Origin: Massiliimicrobium timonense
GTDB lineage: Bacteria > Bacillota_I > Bacilli_A > Erysipelotrichales > Coprobacillaceae
Reading direction: 5' to 3'
DNA: 64,000 nt
Assembly: GCF_002160865.1 (NCBI RefSeq)
Contig: NZ_NFLJ01000004.1
Coordinates: 31,458-95,457 of the forward strand
The notes beneath the pieces were generated by a model that had not been told where the DNA came from, did no database searches, and saw only the letters and a program-made list of their open reading frames with translations. The position numbers and the translations under genes are program-made. Below are positions 8,245-16,809 of this stretch, one piece after another. Every line of letters starts with the position of its first letter. Position 1 is the first letter of the stretch.

Positions 8245-9888
8245 CTATATTTGTTCAATAGTACGATAATATTCATTATCCGTACTCTTTATAATCCAAT
8301 CAAAACATTCATTAACTCCAAATGGTGTAAATTCTTCTCCATCCGGTTCATGTCCAATAGCACTTGCAACAAAAAAAGATATATTTTTAAACTGATGTTC
8401 CAATAATTGCAAAGCATTGTCCATACCATACTCAATCATAAATTGTTTAATCTGTTCATTACGATATTGATCATATGTCATGGCTTTTTCATCCTCTCCT
8501 AATCCATTCACATATTTTTTATACATTATCTTAATATGGGCAGTACTAATTTTCTTTCTAACAATAGGTGCGTCAGCTTTACAAATCACAACAGCGACTG
8601 GCAAGTGACTCGCTCGATTTCCTTTAATAATACCAACTTGAAGTAAATAATTAATAAAATTATTCACAACTTCATCAGGTTCCATCTCCGAATAATTATT
8701 AACATTTTCACCACTAACCTCGGCTTCATTACGAATAACTTCAACTGAAAATGGATCAATCAATAAAATAGTTCCATTACAATATTTATATTGTTGCTGA
8801 GTAATTTCATAATCACTAATTTCAGGGCGAAACATTTCCCCTGCAATATCATAAACAGCAAATTTTCTATCTGTTCCTAAATTTTTTCCTTTAACAATTA
8901 ATTCATACATAGTTGCATTTGTTTCTGAGGTTGTTTCAGGTAATATTGTACCATTATAATATTCTGATAATTCATCAAATTTCTCCTTAGATGTTAAAGG
9001 TATCTCATATTCAATTTGATTATTGGCATTTAGCTTTTTAAAATACTCTTTATAAAAAGCTGATAAAAAGACAGTTTTACCAGAGCTACTTCCACCAGTC
9101 AATTGGATAATTACTGATTTTGTTGCATCAGAAGACAATGACTCATCACAATGCGGACAATGCGCTATTAATTTTGAACGTCCATTAAAAAAGGTACATG
9201 GTAGTTTTTCCCCACACTTACATTTATGAGTGAAAATCCCATAAGTATTTGGAACTAATTTCAAATGTCGTTCACCACAATTAGGACATTCATAAGTAGG
9301 CAGAGTAAATTGTTGTTTACAGTGTTGACAGTCCAAGTGAATCCCTTTGATTAATCGATATGAACGATCGCAGATGTATGTTAGCATAAAAATAATATAG
9401 ACAAGAGCCATGACTAATAATGTAATACCACCTTGTATAGCAATACATAATAAAGTAAATATTAATGCAATAATTGCAGATACTATAGCAATTGGTATAA
9501 TCAAAACAATTGCTATAATTTTTGAAATGAATGAATCACTCAAATCATCAAAAAAATCATAAACGCTATAACACAAATCTTTAACTTCACTATAACTGCT
9601 AGATATTCCACCTTTAATAGTTCCATATAATTGCTGATACCCAGGTCCAAAAAAATAACTCTTTTGAGCAGGTTCCCCCTCATCTTTATAACCATAGTTT
9701 TTAAAATCCAGATTTTGCTTTAAATTTTTAAAATATTCTTTAGCTACCTTAAAAGCACCATAAATCGCTAAAACACCCCCAACAGCAAGCAAAATCTTAG
9801 AAACTATTGGTAATGCAAACTCCAAGAAAGGAATAACAACATAAACAATAATCACATAAAGAATAACTATAGCAATAATATACTCCAT
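8245..9888 (-). CDS. Membrane-anchored zinc-ribbon P-loop GTPase (TRAFAC-like)
   Basis: A 547-residue protein that opens the operon; strong GGGGGGAG site before the ATG. Two membrane segments lie at residues 1-48 and a hydrophobic pair at about 118-172. Zinc ribbons follow (about 187-255; CQHC, CPNC, CKCG, CPHC). A GTPase-like domain ends the protein: Walker A GGSSSGKT near 264-272, YDIAG near 342 as the DxxG motif, and VICKAD as an NKxD-like base motif. The order resembles the zinc-ribbon GTPases that public annotation calls double-GTPase or TRAFAC-clade proteins. I infer that it tethers the Hsp70 machinery to the membrane. An exact family needs a profile search. Confidence 0.8.
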   Translation of the reverse strand: MEYIIAIVILYVIIVYVVIPFLEFALPIVSKILLAVGGVLAIYGAFKVAKEYFKNLKQNLDFKNYGYKDEGEPAQKSYFFGPGYQQLYGTIKGGISSSYSEVKDLCYSVYDFFDDLSDSFISKIIAIVLIIPIAIVSAIIALIFTLLCIAIQGGITLLVMALVYIIFMLTYICDRSYRLIKGIHLDCQHCKQQFTLPTYECPNCGERHLKLVPNTYGIFTHKCKCGEKLPCTFFNGRSKLIAHCPHCDESLSSDATKSVIIQLTGGSSSGKTVFLSAFYKEYFKKLNANNQIEYEIPLTSKEKFDELSEYYNGTILPETTSETNATMYELIVKGKNLGTDRKFAVYDIAGEMFRPEISDYEITQQQYKYCNGTILLIDPFSVEVIRNEAEVSGENVNNYSEMEPDEVVNNFINYLLQVGIIKGNRASHLPVAVVICKADAPIVRKKISTAHIKIMYKKYVNGLGEDEKAMTYDQYRNEQIKQFMIEYGMDNALQLLEHQFKNISFFVASAIGHEPDGEEFTPFGVNECFDWIIKSTDNEYYRTIEQI

Positions 9889-10590
9889 AAATTCTCCCCC
9901 CTATTTCATTCTCCCCAAACACTATAAAAAGCCACCATTTCTAGTTTAGATTTTAATAGCGCTTTCATTTTTAAAAACAAAAAATTCCATTTATTAATTG
10001 TATAGAAGTAACATTTTTAACATATTTCATTAAAATATGGAAAAATAATGTAACTCATAATATAATAATATCATATTTTTGTTTAAATCAAAAGAAAAAG
10101 TTACCATCGTGTATATTTTTGTTGGATGATTACAATAAGAATACATATACTCATACTTCATTACCATTTTCATATGAAAATCTTCTTTATAAGAGTCAAA
10201 TACTATTGCAAAATCCCTATAAAGTGATAATAGATACTATCCGGATAAAAACTTCATTATAAAACAATACCATAGATTATATTCCAATAGATCAACTTAA
10301 CAGTACAATAAAACAGCTGAATTTCTACTCCATAAATAGAATAAAGTACGTACCAAAAAATTAAAGTTTAAAAGATATACCTTAATTAATTTATGGCACA
10401 AACATTTCAAAGAAATATCTTCAAATACAACAAATGTGAAAATAGCAACATGCAAAGTTAAAACATAAAATAACTTATTTATTTTGAAGTAACAATGAAC
10501 CGAGATACTCAACAAACCATATTTTTTACTTACAATCTTCATTCGTTTTATAATTGTAATTGTTACATAAAACTAAAATCATACAAGCTA
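9889..10590. other. Long AT-rich gap upstream of the Hsp70 operon
   Basis: No convincing gene. The first ~100 bases must hold the operon promoter, which I could not place with confidence. On the plus strand a frame is open without a start codon from about 9990 to the TAA at 10260 and reopens to about 10365. It may be an old gene remnant, but the composition alone could give it. Confidence 0.5.
9953..9968 (-). promoter_or_regulatory. cre-like site upstream of the Hsp70 operon
   Basis: On the minus strand ATGAAAGCGCTATTAA matches the CcpA operator consensus WTGNNARCGNWWWCAW with one mismatch. It lies about 65 bp upstream of the first ATG of the operon. A chance match is quite possible in AT-rich DNA. 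Confidence 0.25.
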
Positions 10591-10613
10591 AAAACACAGT
10601 AATTTTACCGTGT
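10591..10613 (-). terminator. Hairpin terminator, minus direction
   Basis: Minus-strand arms ACACGGT and ACTGTGT (one G-U pair) around a six-base loop, followed by TTTT. It is nearly the same as the hairpin at 11115-11140, so it probably marks the end of a gene now degraded. Confidence 0.4.
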
Positions 10614-10641
10614 GCTTGTATTCTACATTAAACCAACAGAC

Positions 10642-10755
10642 ATGTTCTGGAATACAGAGGCAATATACGAAGTATTCGAAGATTTAGATATATGTCATAG
10701 AATTGTATATGGAATCAAATCAGTATTTGAAGACTACAATAAAAGTGCATCTTAG
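10642..10755 (+). pseudogene. Short unrecognised coding remnant
   Basis: A 37-codon frame (begins MFWNTEAIYEVFEDLDICHR) with protein-like composition. It has no ribosome binding site, is open upstream without a start, and ends inside a plus-strand terminator hairpin. I read it as the tail of a lost gene; family not recognised. Confidence 0.3.
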
Positions 10756-10769
10756 ATGCATTTTTTTGT
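10742..10769 (+). terminator. Intrinsic terminator, plus direction
   Basis: AGTGCATC / GATGCATT arms with a three-base loop followed by seven T. It overlaps the stop codon of the remnant at 10642-10755, which supports that remnant having once been a gene end. Confidence 0.55.
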
Positions 10770-10947
10770 TATCTCCCCCCCAGCAAATAATATGAATAAT
10801 TAGAACAATTTAATTTGAATATTATAGTTTTTTCACCTTGTATCCTAACCAAATAAATTGAAGAACTTTTTGCCATTTAATTTGGCATTCAACACCTCTT
10901 TGTATTTAAAACCTCCATAGAGCTATATGACCCTGTTGTATGACTCC

Positions 10948-11091
10948 CTATATAGCCATTTTTTCAACAGTCTTATAATCATTTTTAGCTTCATCTCTGT
11001 CTGTATAACCAAAATAGCTATCAACTGTATCATTTCTTATCTTTCCTTTATATCTAGAATTTTTAGGTGGTGGTTTTCCATATTCAAAAAT
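10948..11091 (-). pseudogene. Coding remnant of unknown family
   Basis: A 47-residue open stretch without start codon (includes KGKIRNDTVDSYFGYTDRDE and ends KTVEKMAI). Its charged, codon-like composition reads as real protein. It begins right after an in-frame TAG and ends at TAG. No family recognised. It suggests decay of a gene between the Hsp70 operon and the defence operon. Confidence 0.35.
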
Positions 11092-11114
11092 CTAGTCTTT
11101 GTTATCTTCATAAT

Positions 11115-11140
11115 AAAAAGACACGGTCATTTTACCGTGT
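11115..11140 (-). terminator. Terminator of the ATPase/RloB operon
   Basis: ACACGGT / ACCGTGT seven-base perfect arms, followed in the minus direction by a run of T, 17 bp past the RloB-like stop codon. Confidence 0.75.
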
Positions 11141-11156
11141 TAAAATTTCTTCCTTT

Positions 11157-11813
11157 CTATATTAAATTGCAGTCTTTTAATATTTTTTCAACAACTTCCC
11201 ATACCATCAAAGAAGGATTTTCTCTATAAAAACTATAACCTTTATATCTTTGCAACTGATATCCATTAGCCTGATTAGATTGCATAATACGTTTTGATCG
11301 TTCTATAGCTTTTTTTACATTATCAATGCTCAATTGTTTTAAACAACTATTAAAATGATCTTTATGCTTGTAATCATCCATGCTTAAAAAATGCTTGTTA
11401 TACGCTCTATTAATTGAATTAATATATTGCTTCCTATCAGTTTTTGGACCATTACAATCCATTTTATGTAATATGATCCATAAATCAAATGTAAAATTAC
11501 TATAGCCAAATTTATAAACTATATTCTTTCCTATACCGGAAGCCTTTTTCAAATTATCAATAGTCTGCTTAAATTGCTGAACATGAAATTCATCATTACT
11601 TTCATAATCTGATAAATGCCAAATTTCTGTTTTGCTTGCAATAGTCATTTTTTTCGCACGTCTATATGGATCTTTTTCCACTTTGCAATCAATTGCCACT
11701 TTATAGCGAGATTCATCCAATTCATTAATACGATCTCTTAGCCACTCAAGATACCACTTTTCAGTTTCACCTTCGACACTGAAATAATATTTATTAGTAT
11801 ATTTTTTTACCAT
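11157..11813 (-). CDS. RloB-like (AbiLii-type) Toprim-fold nuclease
   Basis: 218 residues, near the usual RloB length. It opens with a hydrophobic strand and an acidic residue, YYFSVEGETEKWYLEWL, which fits the Toprim-type E of RloB proteins. An acidic patch HLSDYESNDEF lies around residue 78 and NFTFDLWIILHK near 105-117 (RloB hallmark NP.FE.WLLLH-like). It starts 1 bp after the ATPase gene ends, behind GGAGAGG, so the two are one operon. In AbiL-type and related abortive-infection modules this nuclease-like partner is thought to be the effector controlled by the ATPase. The family call is fairly firm; anti-phage activity is inferred from family and pairing. Confidence 0.85.
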   Translation of the reverse strand: MVKKYTNKYYFSVEGETEKWYLEWLRDRINELDESRYKVAIDCKVEKDPYRRAKKMTIASKTEIWHLSDYESNDEFHVQQFKQTIDNLKKASGIGKNIVYKFGYSNFTFDLWIILHKMDCNGPKTDRKQYINSINRAYNKHFLSMDDYKHKDHFNSCLKQLSIDNVKKAIERSKRIMQSNQANGYQLQRYKGYSFYRENPSLMVWEVVEKILKDCNLI

Positions 11814-11814
11814 A

Positions 11815-13140
11815 TCAATCCTCTCCTTTTTTAGAAATCAATTCTCTAAATACAGGAGAAAAATCTATATCAGAGATTGCACCATATCGTGAAATAAAGT
11901 AATTTTTCATATAATCTTCATTTTTTCTAACACCACTAGTACCTGAAGTTCCAAAATCTGATAAAGAATATAAATCACTTTTAAAATTATCTTCATCTCT
12001 TTCAACAAACTTTATTTCATCTCTTCTAAACAGATTAGAATTCAAAAAGATAGGATTATGTGTATCAAAAATCAACTGCGCATGATGAATATTGATCTCA
12101 TCGTCATGAAATATATTAATAATATTCATTAAAGCCATAGGATGAATGGAAGCATCAAATTCATCTATAACTAATGTTCCACCTGTATACATAGCTTTTA
12201 TAACCAGAGGAAATAAATTAATAAATCTTATCGTTCCATATGACTCAAACGTCTTAGCATTGATGATAACTTTCTTATTTGAATTTTGATCATCTAAAAC
12301 AGAACATAGTTTTGTTTTCTGATCTTCATCTGAAACCATATAACCTACAGCATTTGAATTTAAACCAAATATTTTAGCTGCTTCATTAGTCGTTTTTTCA
12401 ACATAGAATCCTGGAGAATCTGTATCTTCAAATCTACGAATTAACTCGATAGCGTTTGCCTTATATATAACCATGAATTTATTTTTAAACCAGTTTTGTA
12501 TCAATTCAACCAGCTTTCTGGAAATAATTAACTTAAAACCATTCATTAAAAATAGTTCAGTGTCATTAAGACTATTAAGGGCTACTTCGTACAATTTGTT
12601 AGATTCTTTAGAATTCATATCTAGCAATTCAGATATCTTTTTAGAATAATTGAACTCAAGCTTATCAAAACTACGATCAAATATCTCCATTCCATTAACG
12701 TTCAATATTTCTCGTTCAATATTTCTTTTAAAATCTTTTTCTAAAAAGAAACCAACGTTCATTGAAAATGAATACTCTATATGATACCCTTCTTCAGTAA
12801 ATGAAATGAAAAACTTAACAGGTTTTCTTTCTGTAAGTTTATTATTAGGAATCAACTCTAAATAATTAGCTGCTTCATTTGGATAAGACTCATTAACATT
12901 TAATATATTTCCTCTAAGCACTATAGATCTCATAGTATCCATAGCACCTATGATATTCGTTTTTCCAGAAGCATTTGGTCCATAAATAACAGATGAACAT
13001 ATTGCATTGATTTTCTTCTTACCAATGGCTTCTTCAAATACACTATAATCTAATCCCTTTTGTTTAGGTGCAGGGATCATTGAAAAAGAAACTTCATCCT
13101 GAAAAGATTTATAATTTTCAACCCTAAAATCTAAAAGCAT
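11815..13140 (-). CDS. AAA/ABC-type ATPase of an AbiL-like defence pair
   Basis: 441 residues from the ATG at 13140, which follows GAAGGAAGGTG at the best spacing; an earlier in-frame ATG at 13158 lacks a site. N-terminal FRVENYKSF and Walker A GPNASGKT place it in the AAA_15/AAA_21 (OLD/SMC-like) ATPases. Walker B is LVIDEFDASIHP and the switch histidine is in FDTHNP. The long middle insert (about residues 130-300) is typical of sensor ATPases in AbiLi, RloA and PARIS-like systems. It is coupled to the RloB-like gene downstream. A 39-bp palindrome lies upstream and may control it. Confidence 0.9.
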   Translation of the reverse strand: MLLDFRVENYKSFQDEVSFSMIPAPKQKGLDYSVFEEAIGKKKINAICSSVIYGPNASGKTNIIGAMDTMRSIVLRGNILNVNESYPNEAANYLELIPNNKLTERKPVKFFISFTEEGYHIEYSFSMNVGFFLEKDFKRNIEREILNVNGMEIFDRSFDKLEFNYSKKISELLDMNSKESNKLYEVALNSLNDTELFLMNGFKLIISRKLVELIQNWFKNKFMVIYKANAIELIRRFEDTDSPGFYVEKTTNEAAKIFGLNSNAVGYMVSDEDQKTKLCSVLDDQNSNKKVIINAKTFESYGTIRFINLFPLVIKAMYTGGTLVIDEFDASIHPMALMNIINIFHDDEINIHHAQLIFDTHNPIFLNSNLFRRDEIKFVERDEDNFKSDLYSLSDFGTSGTSGVRKNEDYMKNYFISRYGAISDIDFSPVFRELISKKGED

Positions 13141-13193
13141 ATTTTCACCTTCCTTCACTTTTTCATTAACATTTTAACATAAAGATGATTTTT

Positions 13194-13232
13194 ATTAAAT
13201 GATTTTGCAAAAAAATCGCAAAATCATTTAAT
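13194..13232. promoter_or_regulatory. Perfect palindrome upstream of the defence operon
   Basis: Perfect 15-base arms (ATTAAATGATTTTGC and its complement) flank a nine-base loop, 54-92 bp upstream of the ATPase start codon. No long T run follows in either direction, so an operator is more likely than a terminator. Confidence 0.5.
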
Positions 13233-13364
13233 TTATTAATTATTATATGCCTAAAATTGTGAAAATATACATATTTTATTCATTTTTCTCTTTTTTATCT
13301 ATTATCTCTTGCAAACTATTCAACATTTCAGCATTGCTGATAGAAAGCTACCGCAATAGAGTCA

Positions 13365-13490
13365 ATGCTAACGAAAAGCTATGATAAAATACTTGAAGAA
13401 GATGACGTATTAGAAAAATTTATAGAGTATCTTGATAGTATAATTCAAATGATTGGAAATCATTCATCGCAAAACAAGTCAAATAGATAA
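13365..13490 (+). pseudogene. 41-codon remnant or small ORF
   Basis: The frame begins ATG CTA ACG and encodes an acidic helix-like peptide (KILEEDDVLEKFIEYLDS). There is no ribosome binding site and a stop lies a few codons upstream. It looks like the C-terminal tail of a lost gene rather than a working small gene. Confidence 0.3.
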
Positions 13491-13596
13491 CGTAGTCCTT
13501 GAATGACAAAAATACTATAACAATTAAAAAGGCATTGATAAAATCAATATTTTTTATTATTGGTCGATAGTATTAGAAGACTTTTTTCTTAATCAA

Positions 13597-13658
13597 ATTA
13601 AAAAGAAAGCCTTTAAAATTTTTGTGTAATCAAAAAATTGAACGACTTTCTTTTTAAT
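13597..13658. repeat. 13-bp perfect inverted repeat
   Basis: ATTAAAAAGAAAG and its complement with 36 bp between, in the gene-free stretch 13491-13782. It could be the ends of a decayed small element or an RNA hairpin. Nothing else is seen in that stretch. Confidence 0.4.
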
Positions 13659-13782
13659 ATAGTTTACTCAACTTTTATCTTTTATTTGATTATTATAATT
13701 TCAACTTAAACAAACTTAAATAATATGCATAAATAATGTTTTTAAGCGGAAAACAAACGGAAATTACAGCACCTCATCAAAA

Positions 13783-13806
13783 AAACGTTGATTTTATCAA
13801 CGTTTT
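13783..13806 (-). terminator. Terminator of phosphoglucomutase gene
   Basis: AACGTTGAT / ATCAACGTT arms with a short loop and T runs on both sides, 14 bp past the stop codon; it could work in both directions. Confidence 0.85.
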
Positions 13807-13819
13807 TTGTCTTTTTGTA

Positions 13820-15514
13820 TTATTCACCGATAATATTCATCATATCTTTTTGGAATACTTCTGTTTTAGCAGTTGCATCATCAACAGTTGCACCTTTAAT
13901 TGAGAAATAGAATTTACATTTTGGTTCAGTTCCACTAGGTCTAGCAGCAATCCAAGAACCATCTTCTAAATAATATTTCAATACATTTGATTTTGGTAAA
14001 TCAATTGTTGTTTCATTTCCATTTTCAGTTCTTACACTTGTCTGATAATCTTCAACAGCAACAACTTTAACACCACCAATTTCAGTAGGTGCATCTTTTC
14101 TTAAATTATCCATAATTTCTTTAATTCTTGCAGCTCCAGCAGCTCCTGCTTTAGATAAAGCAATTTGACTTTCTTTAAATGCTCCATGTTTAGCATATAA
14201 TTCATTTAATACATCAATTAAATCTTTACCTTGTTTTTTATAATAGTTACCAGCTTCTGCAGCAGTTAAGACAGCCTGTACAGCATCTTTATCTCTAACG
14301 AAATCTTTAACAACACATCCATAAGATTCTTCATAACCAAAGACAAATTGTTTTTCTCCAGTTTTTTCATATTTACGAATCTTATCTCCAATAAATTTAA
14401 ATCCAGTCAATGTTTTTTCAACATCTACACCATAGCTTCTCGCTACTAATTCACCTAAATCAGAAGTAACAATGGTATTATACATAACTGCATTATCAGG
14501 TAATGTTCCTTTTTCTTTCATTTGACTTAAAATATATTCAAGATAAACAGCAGCAGACTGGTTACCACTCATCAAGACATATTTTCCATCATGTTTAGCA
14601 ACGACACCTAATCTATCTCCATCAGGATCACAAATAACAACAACATCAGCATCAACTTCTTTAGCTTTAATAATAGCTAATTCATAAGCCATGTCTACTT
14701 CAGGGTTAGGAGATTTTGTATTTGTATAATCAGGATCTGGTGCACATTGTGCAAGTACTGGTACAACATCATATCCTAAACGTCCTAAACAAGTTCTAAC
14801 AGGAATATTACTTGTTCCATGTTGTGGTGAGAAAACAATTTTAAATCCACTCTTATCCATACCAGGATTAATTTCAATACCCATAACAGCTTTATAATAA
14901 GCTTCATCTACTTCTTCACCAATCCATGTCATATATGGATAAGCTTCTTCATCACTACATACATGAATATCTAATTCATCTTCAACTTCATTGACATATT
15001 TAACAACTTCATCTGCCCATTCTGGAATTAGCTGACATCCTGTATCATCATAAACTTTATAACCATTATATTCTTTTGGGTTATGTGAAGCAGTAATCAT
15101 GATTCCACCAGCACATTTTAAATATCTTACAGCAAAAGATAATTCTGGTGTAGGTCTTAAACTTTCAAAAATAAATGATTTAATACCATAAGTTGCTAAA
15201 ACTTTAGCGCTTTCAATCGCAAAACGATAAGACATATGTCGGTTATCATATCCAATCGCAACGCCTCTTTCTTTCCCATTTTCTAAACCTGCGACATATT
15301 TTGCAAAACCAACATTTGCCTTACGAATTGTATAGATATTCATTCTATTTGTTCCTGGTCCCAAAATCCCTCTCATACCAGCAGTTCCAAATTCAACATT
15401 TGTATAGAATGCATCTTCCTTTTCTTTTTCTCCCATATTTTGCAATTCCATTTTTGTTGCTCCATCCATAGCAGGATGATTTAACCATCTTTCATAATTT
15501 ACTTTATAATCCAT
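13820..15514 (-). CDS. pgcA: Phosphoglucomutase / phosphomannomutase (alpha-PGM, PgcA type)
   Basis: 564 residues, the normal length for the Firmicute alpha-phosphohexomutase. It interconverts glucose-1-phosphate and glucose-6-phosphate for cell-envelope glycolipid and polysaccharide precursors. Four signature loops are intact: the phosphoserine loop ITASHNPKEYNGYK near residue 140, the metal loop DPDGDRLG near 295, the sugar loop GYEESYG near 397, and the phosphate loop RPSGTEPK near 523. N-terminal FGTAGMRGILGPG is also typical. Single gene with its own terminator. Whether glucose or mannose phosphate is preferred cannot be told from sequence. Confidence 0.95.
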   Translation of the reverse strand: MDYKVNYERWLNHPAMDGATKMELQNMGEKEKEDAFYTNVEFGTAGMRGILGPGTNRMNIYTIRKANVGFAKYVAGLENGKERGVAIGYDNRHMSYRFAIESAKVLATYGIKSFIFESLRPTPELSFAVRYLKCAGGIMITASHNPKEYNGYKVYDDTGCQLIPEWADEVVKYVNEVEDELDIHVCSDEEAYPYMTWIGEEVDEAYYKAVMGIEINPGMDKSGFKIVFSPQHGTSNIPVRTCLGRLGYDVVPVLAQCAPDPDYTNTKSPNPEVDMAYELAIIKAKEVDADVVVICDPDGDRLGVVAKHDGKYVLMSGNQSAAVYLEYILSQMKEKGTLPDNAVMYNTIVTSDLGELVARSYGVDVEKTLTGFKFIGDKIRKYEKTGEKQFVFGYEESYGCVVKDFVRDKDAVQAVLTAAEAGNYYKKQGKDLIDVLNELYAKHGAFKESQIALSKAGAAGAARIKEIMDNLRKDAPTEIGGVKVVAVEDYQTSVRTENGNETTIDLPKSNVLKYYLEDGSWIAARPSGTEPKCKFYFSIKGATVDDATAKTEVFQKDMMNIIGE

Positions 15515-15666
15515 ATTGTTTCACCTCTGCTTCTATTATAACAAATCTTAAAAACCTACGCTATAAAAACTCACTTTGAAAATAAAACATTTTTCATAGT
15601 ATCTTTATGCATTTATCAAATATAATATTCTTCATGTAAACCCTATCATTACTTTAAAACTTTTCT

Positions 15667-16578
15667 TTATTTCCCTAATAAAATCTTTTTAATATCTTCC
15701 TCTTTTTCTATATCAAAAATATGTAACGTTAAAGAATTAAGTTGTTTCTTGTTGCTTCGTTTAATTGCTTTAATAGTATCTTTCGATAAATTTCCAAACT
15801 TTTGTGTAAGTAGTTTAATAAGTGTCGTCATGATTCCTTCATTTCGTCCTTTTCTTTCTGCCTTTCTGCTTATTCCTAATACATAGTCACTCATATTCGT
15901 TGCCCCTTTCTTTTTTTCAATCAACTGATAAATACGTTCATCATGAATCAGTGTTCCTAATAGACATGCCACTTCATGGCTGACTATAAACTTTTCTGGT
16001 ACCTTCTTCTTTGCATAAAGAACCTTCAGTCCTGTAATCAGATCTTTATTGTCCTTGTTTTGAAATCTTGTTTCATCCAGCTTTACCATTTCTACCAGCG
16101 GATGAAATTCAACATTCATGTAACGTCTTAAGTGTCTGATACTTCGATTCATCATCTGCTTATAGCTTCTGGCGTAGTTCCATTTCCTTTCACCATAATA
16201 AATAGCTAAAGTCATGACACCATTGATTCTTTCCTAAATGTTCTTTTCATAGATATGATACTGTCTAAGATAGCTGAGATAATCATATTCCATGATTCTT
16301 TGAAACATCCTTTTATCTGCATAGGACTGATGTTCCAGTCCAATGATGCATTGCTCTCCATTCAGGCTCACCAGAAGCAGATGATCTCTTGTACGCTTGA
16401 TTGTTTGTCCATTAGACAAAAAAACACCACTGCTGCTGGAATCAAGGATGATGATATCCTGAGTATCCATTATCATTTGTCCGTCAAAGAGAACAACATT
16501 CAAAAAATCAGCCAGACGTTCATGATTGAGAAAATAGTTGTAAATGCGTATGTCAAAAAGATTCTTGAAATCCATCAT
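15667..16578 (-). pseudogene. Rpn-family PD-(D/E)XK nuclease/transposase gene split by an in-frame TAG
   Basis: The N-terminal half (16578-16234) reads FKNLFDIRIYNYFLNHERLA, then a core with DTQDIIILDSS and CIIGLEHQS. It stops at TAG (16236-16234) after YHIYEKNI. The same frame goes on without any other stop (ERINGV, then MTLAIYYGERKW) to 15667. The two parts together give about 303 residues, the usual size of Rpn recombination-promoting nucleases. So one nonsense change splits the gene, or the codon is read through. The C-terminal half keeps the repeat-like KAERKGRNEGI tail. These genes spread as mobile-like families in gut Firmicutes. Confidence 0.85.
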
Positions 16579-16809
16579 AAAATAACCCTCCTATTATATA
16601 TATACGCATTTTTTTGACAGATTTCTTTTTTTACTTTCAATTTTTTTATCTTTATAGACATTATATCATATAAATTGCTTAAAGCATATAATATTATTTC
16701 TATCTTTTCCATAAATAAAAGTATTTGTTCCCTTTCATCTGCATATTTTTATAAAGTTTTATGCTAGAATGATAGAAAGATATATTTTTAAAGAAAGTGA
16801 GGAAAACAT

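Noticed and set aside
9990..10365. Plus-strand frame open for about 90 codons, one stop, then about 34 more codons
   Set aside because: No start codon or ribosome site, no recognised motif, and it runs over the region that must hold the Hsp70 operon promoter. Mentioned only as a possible old remnant.
10297..10542. 81-codon minus-strand frame rich in hydrophobic residues
   Set aside because: No ribosome binding site, composition is that of AT-rich noncoding DNA, and no domain or neighbour supports it.
10927..11229. 100-codon plus-strand frame
   Set aside because: It lies opposite a protein-like remnant and the end of the RloB-like gene; hydrophobic composition comes from reading the other strand of coding DNA.
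16216..16236. TAG in the Rpn gene as evidence of a recoded stop codon in this organism
   Set aside because: All other genes in the window end normally and no other in-frame TAG breaks a conserved gene, so a local lesion is more likely.
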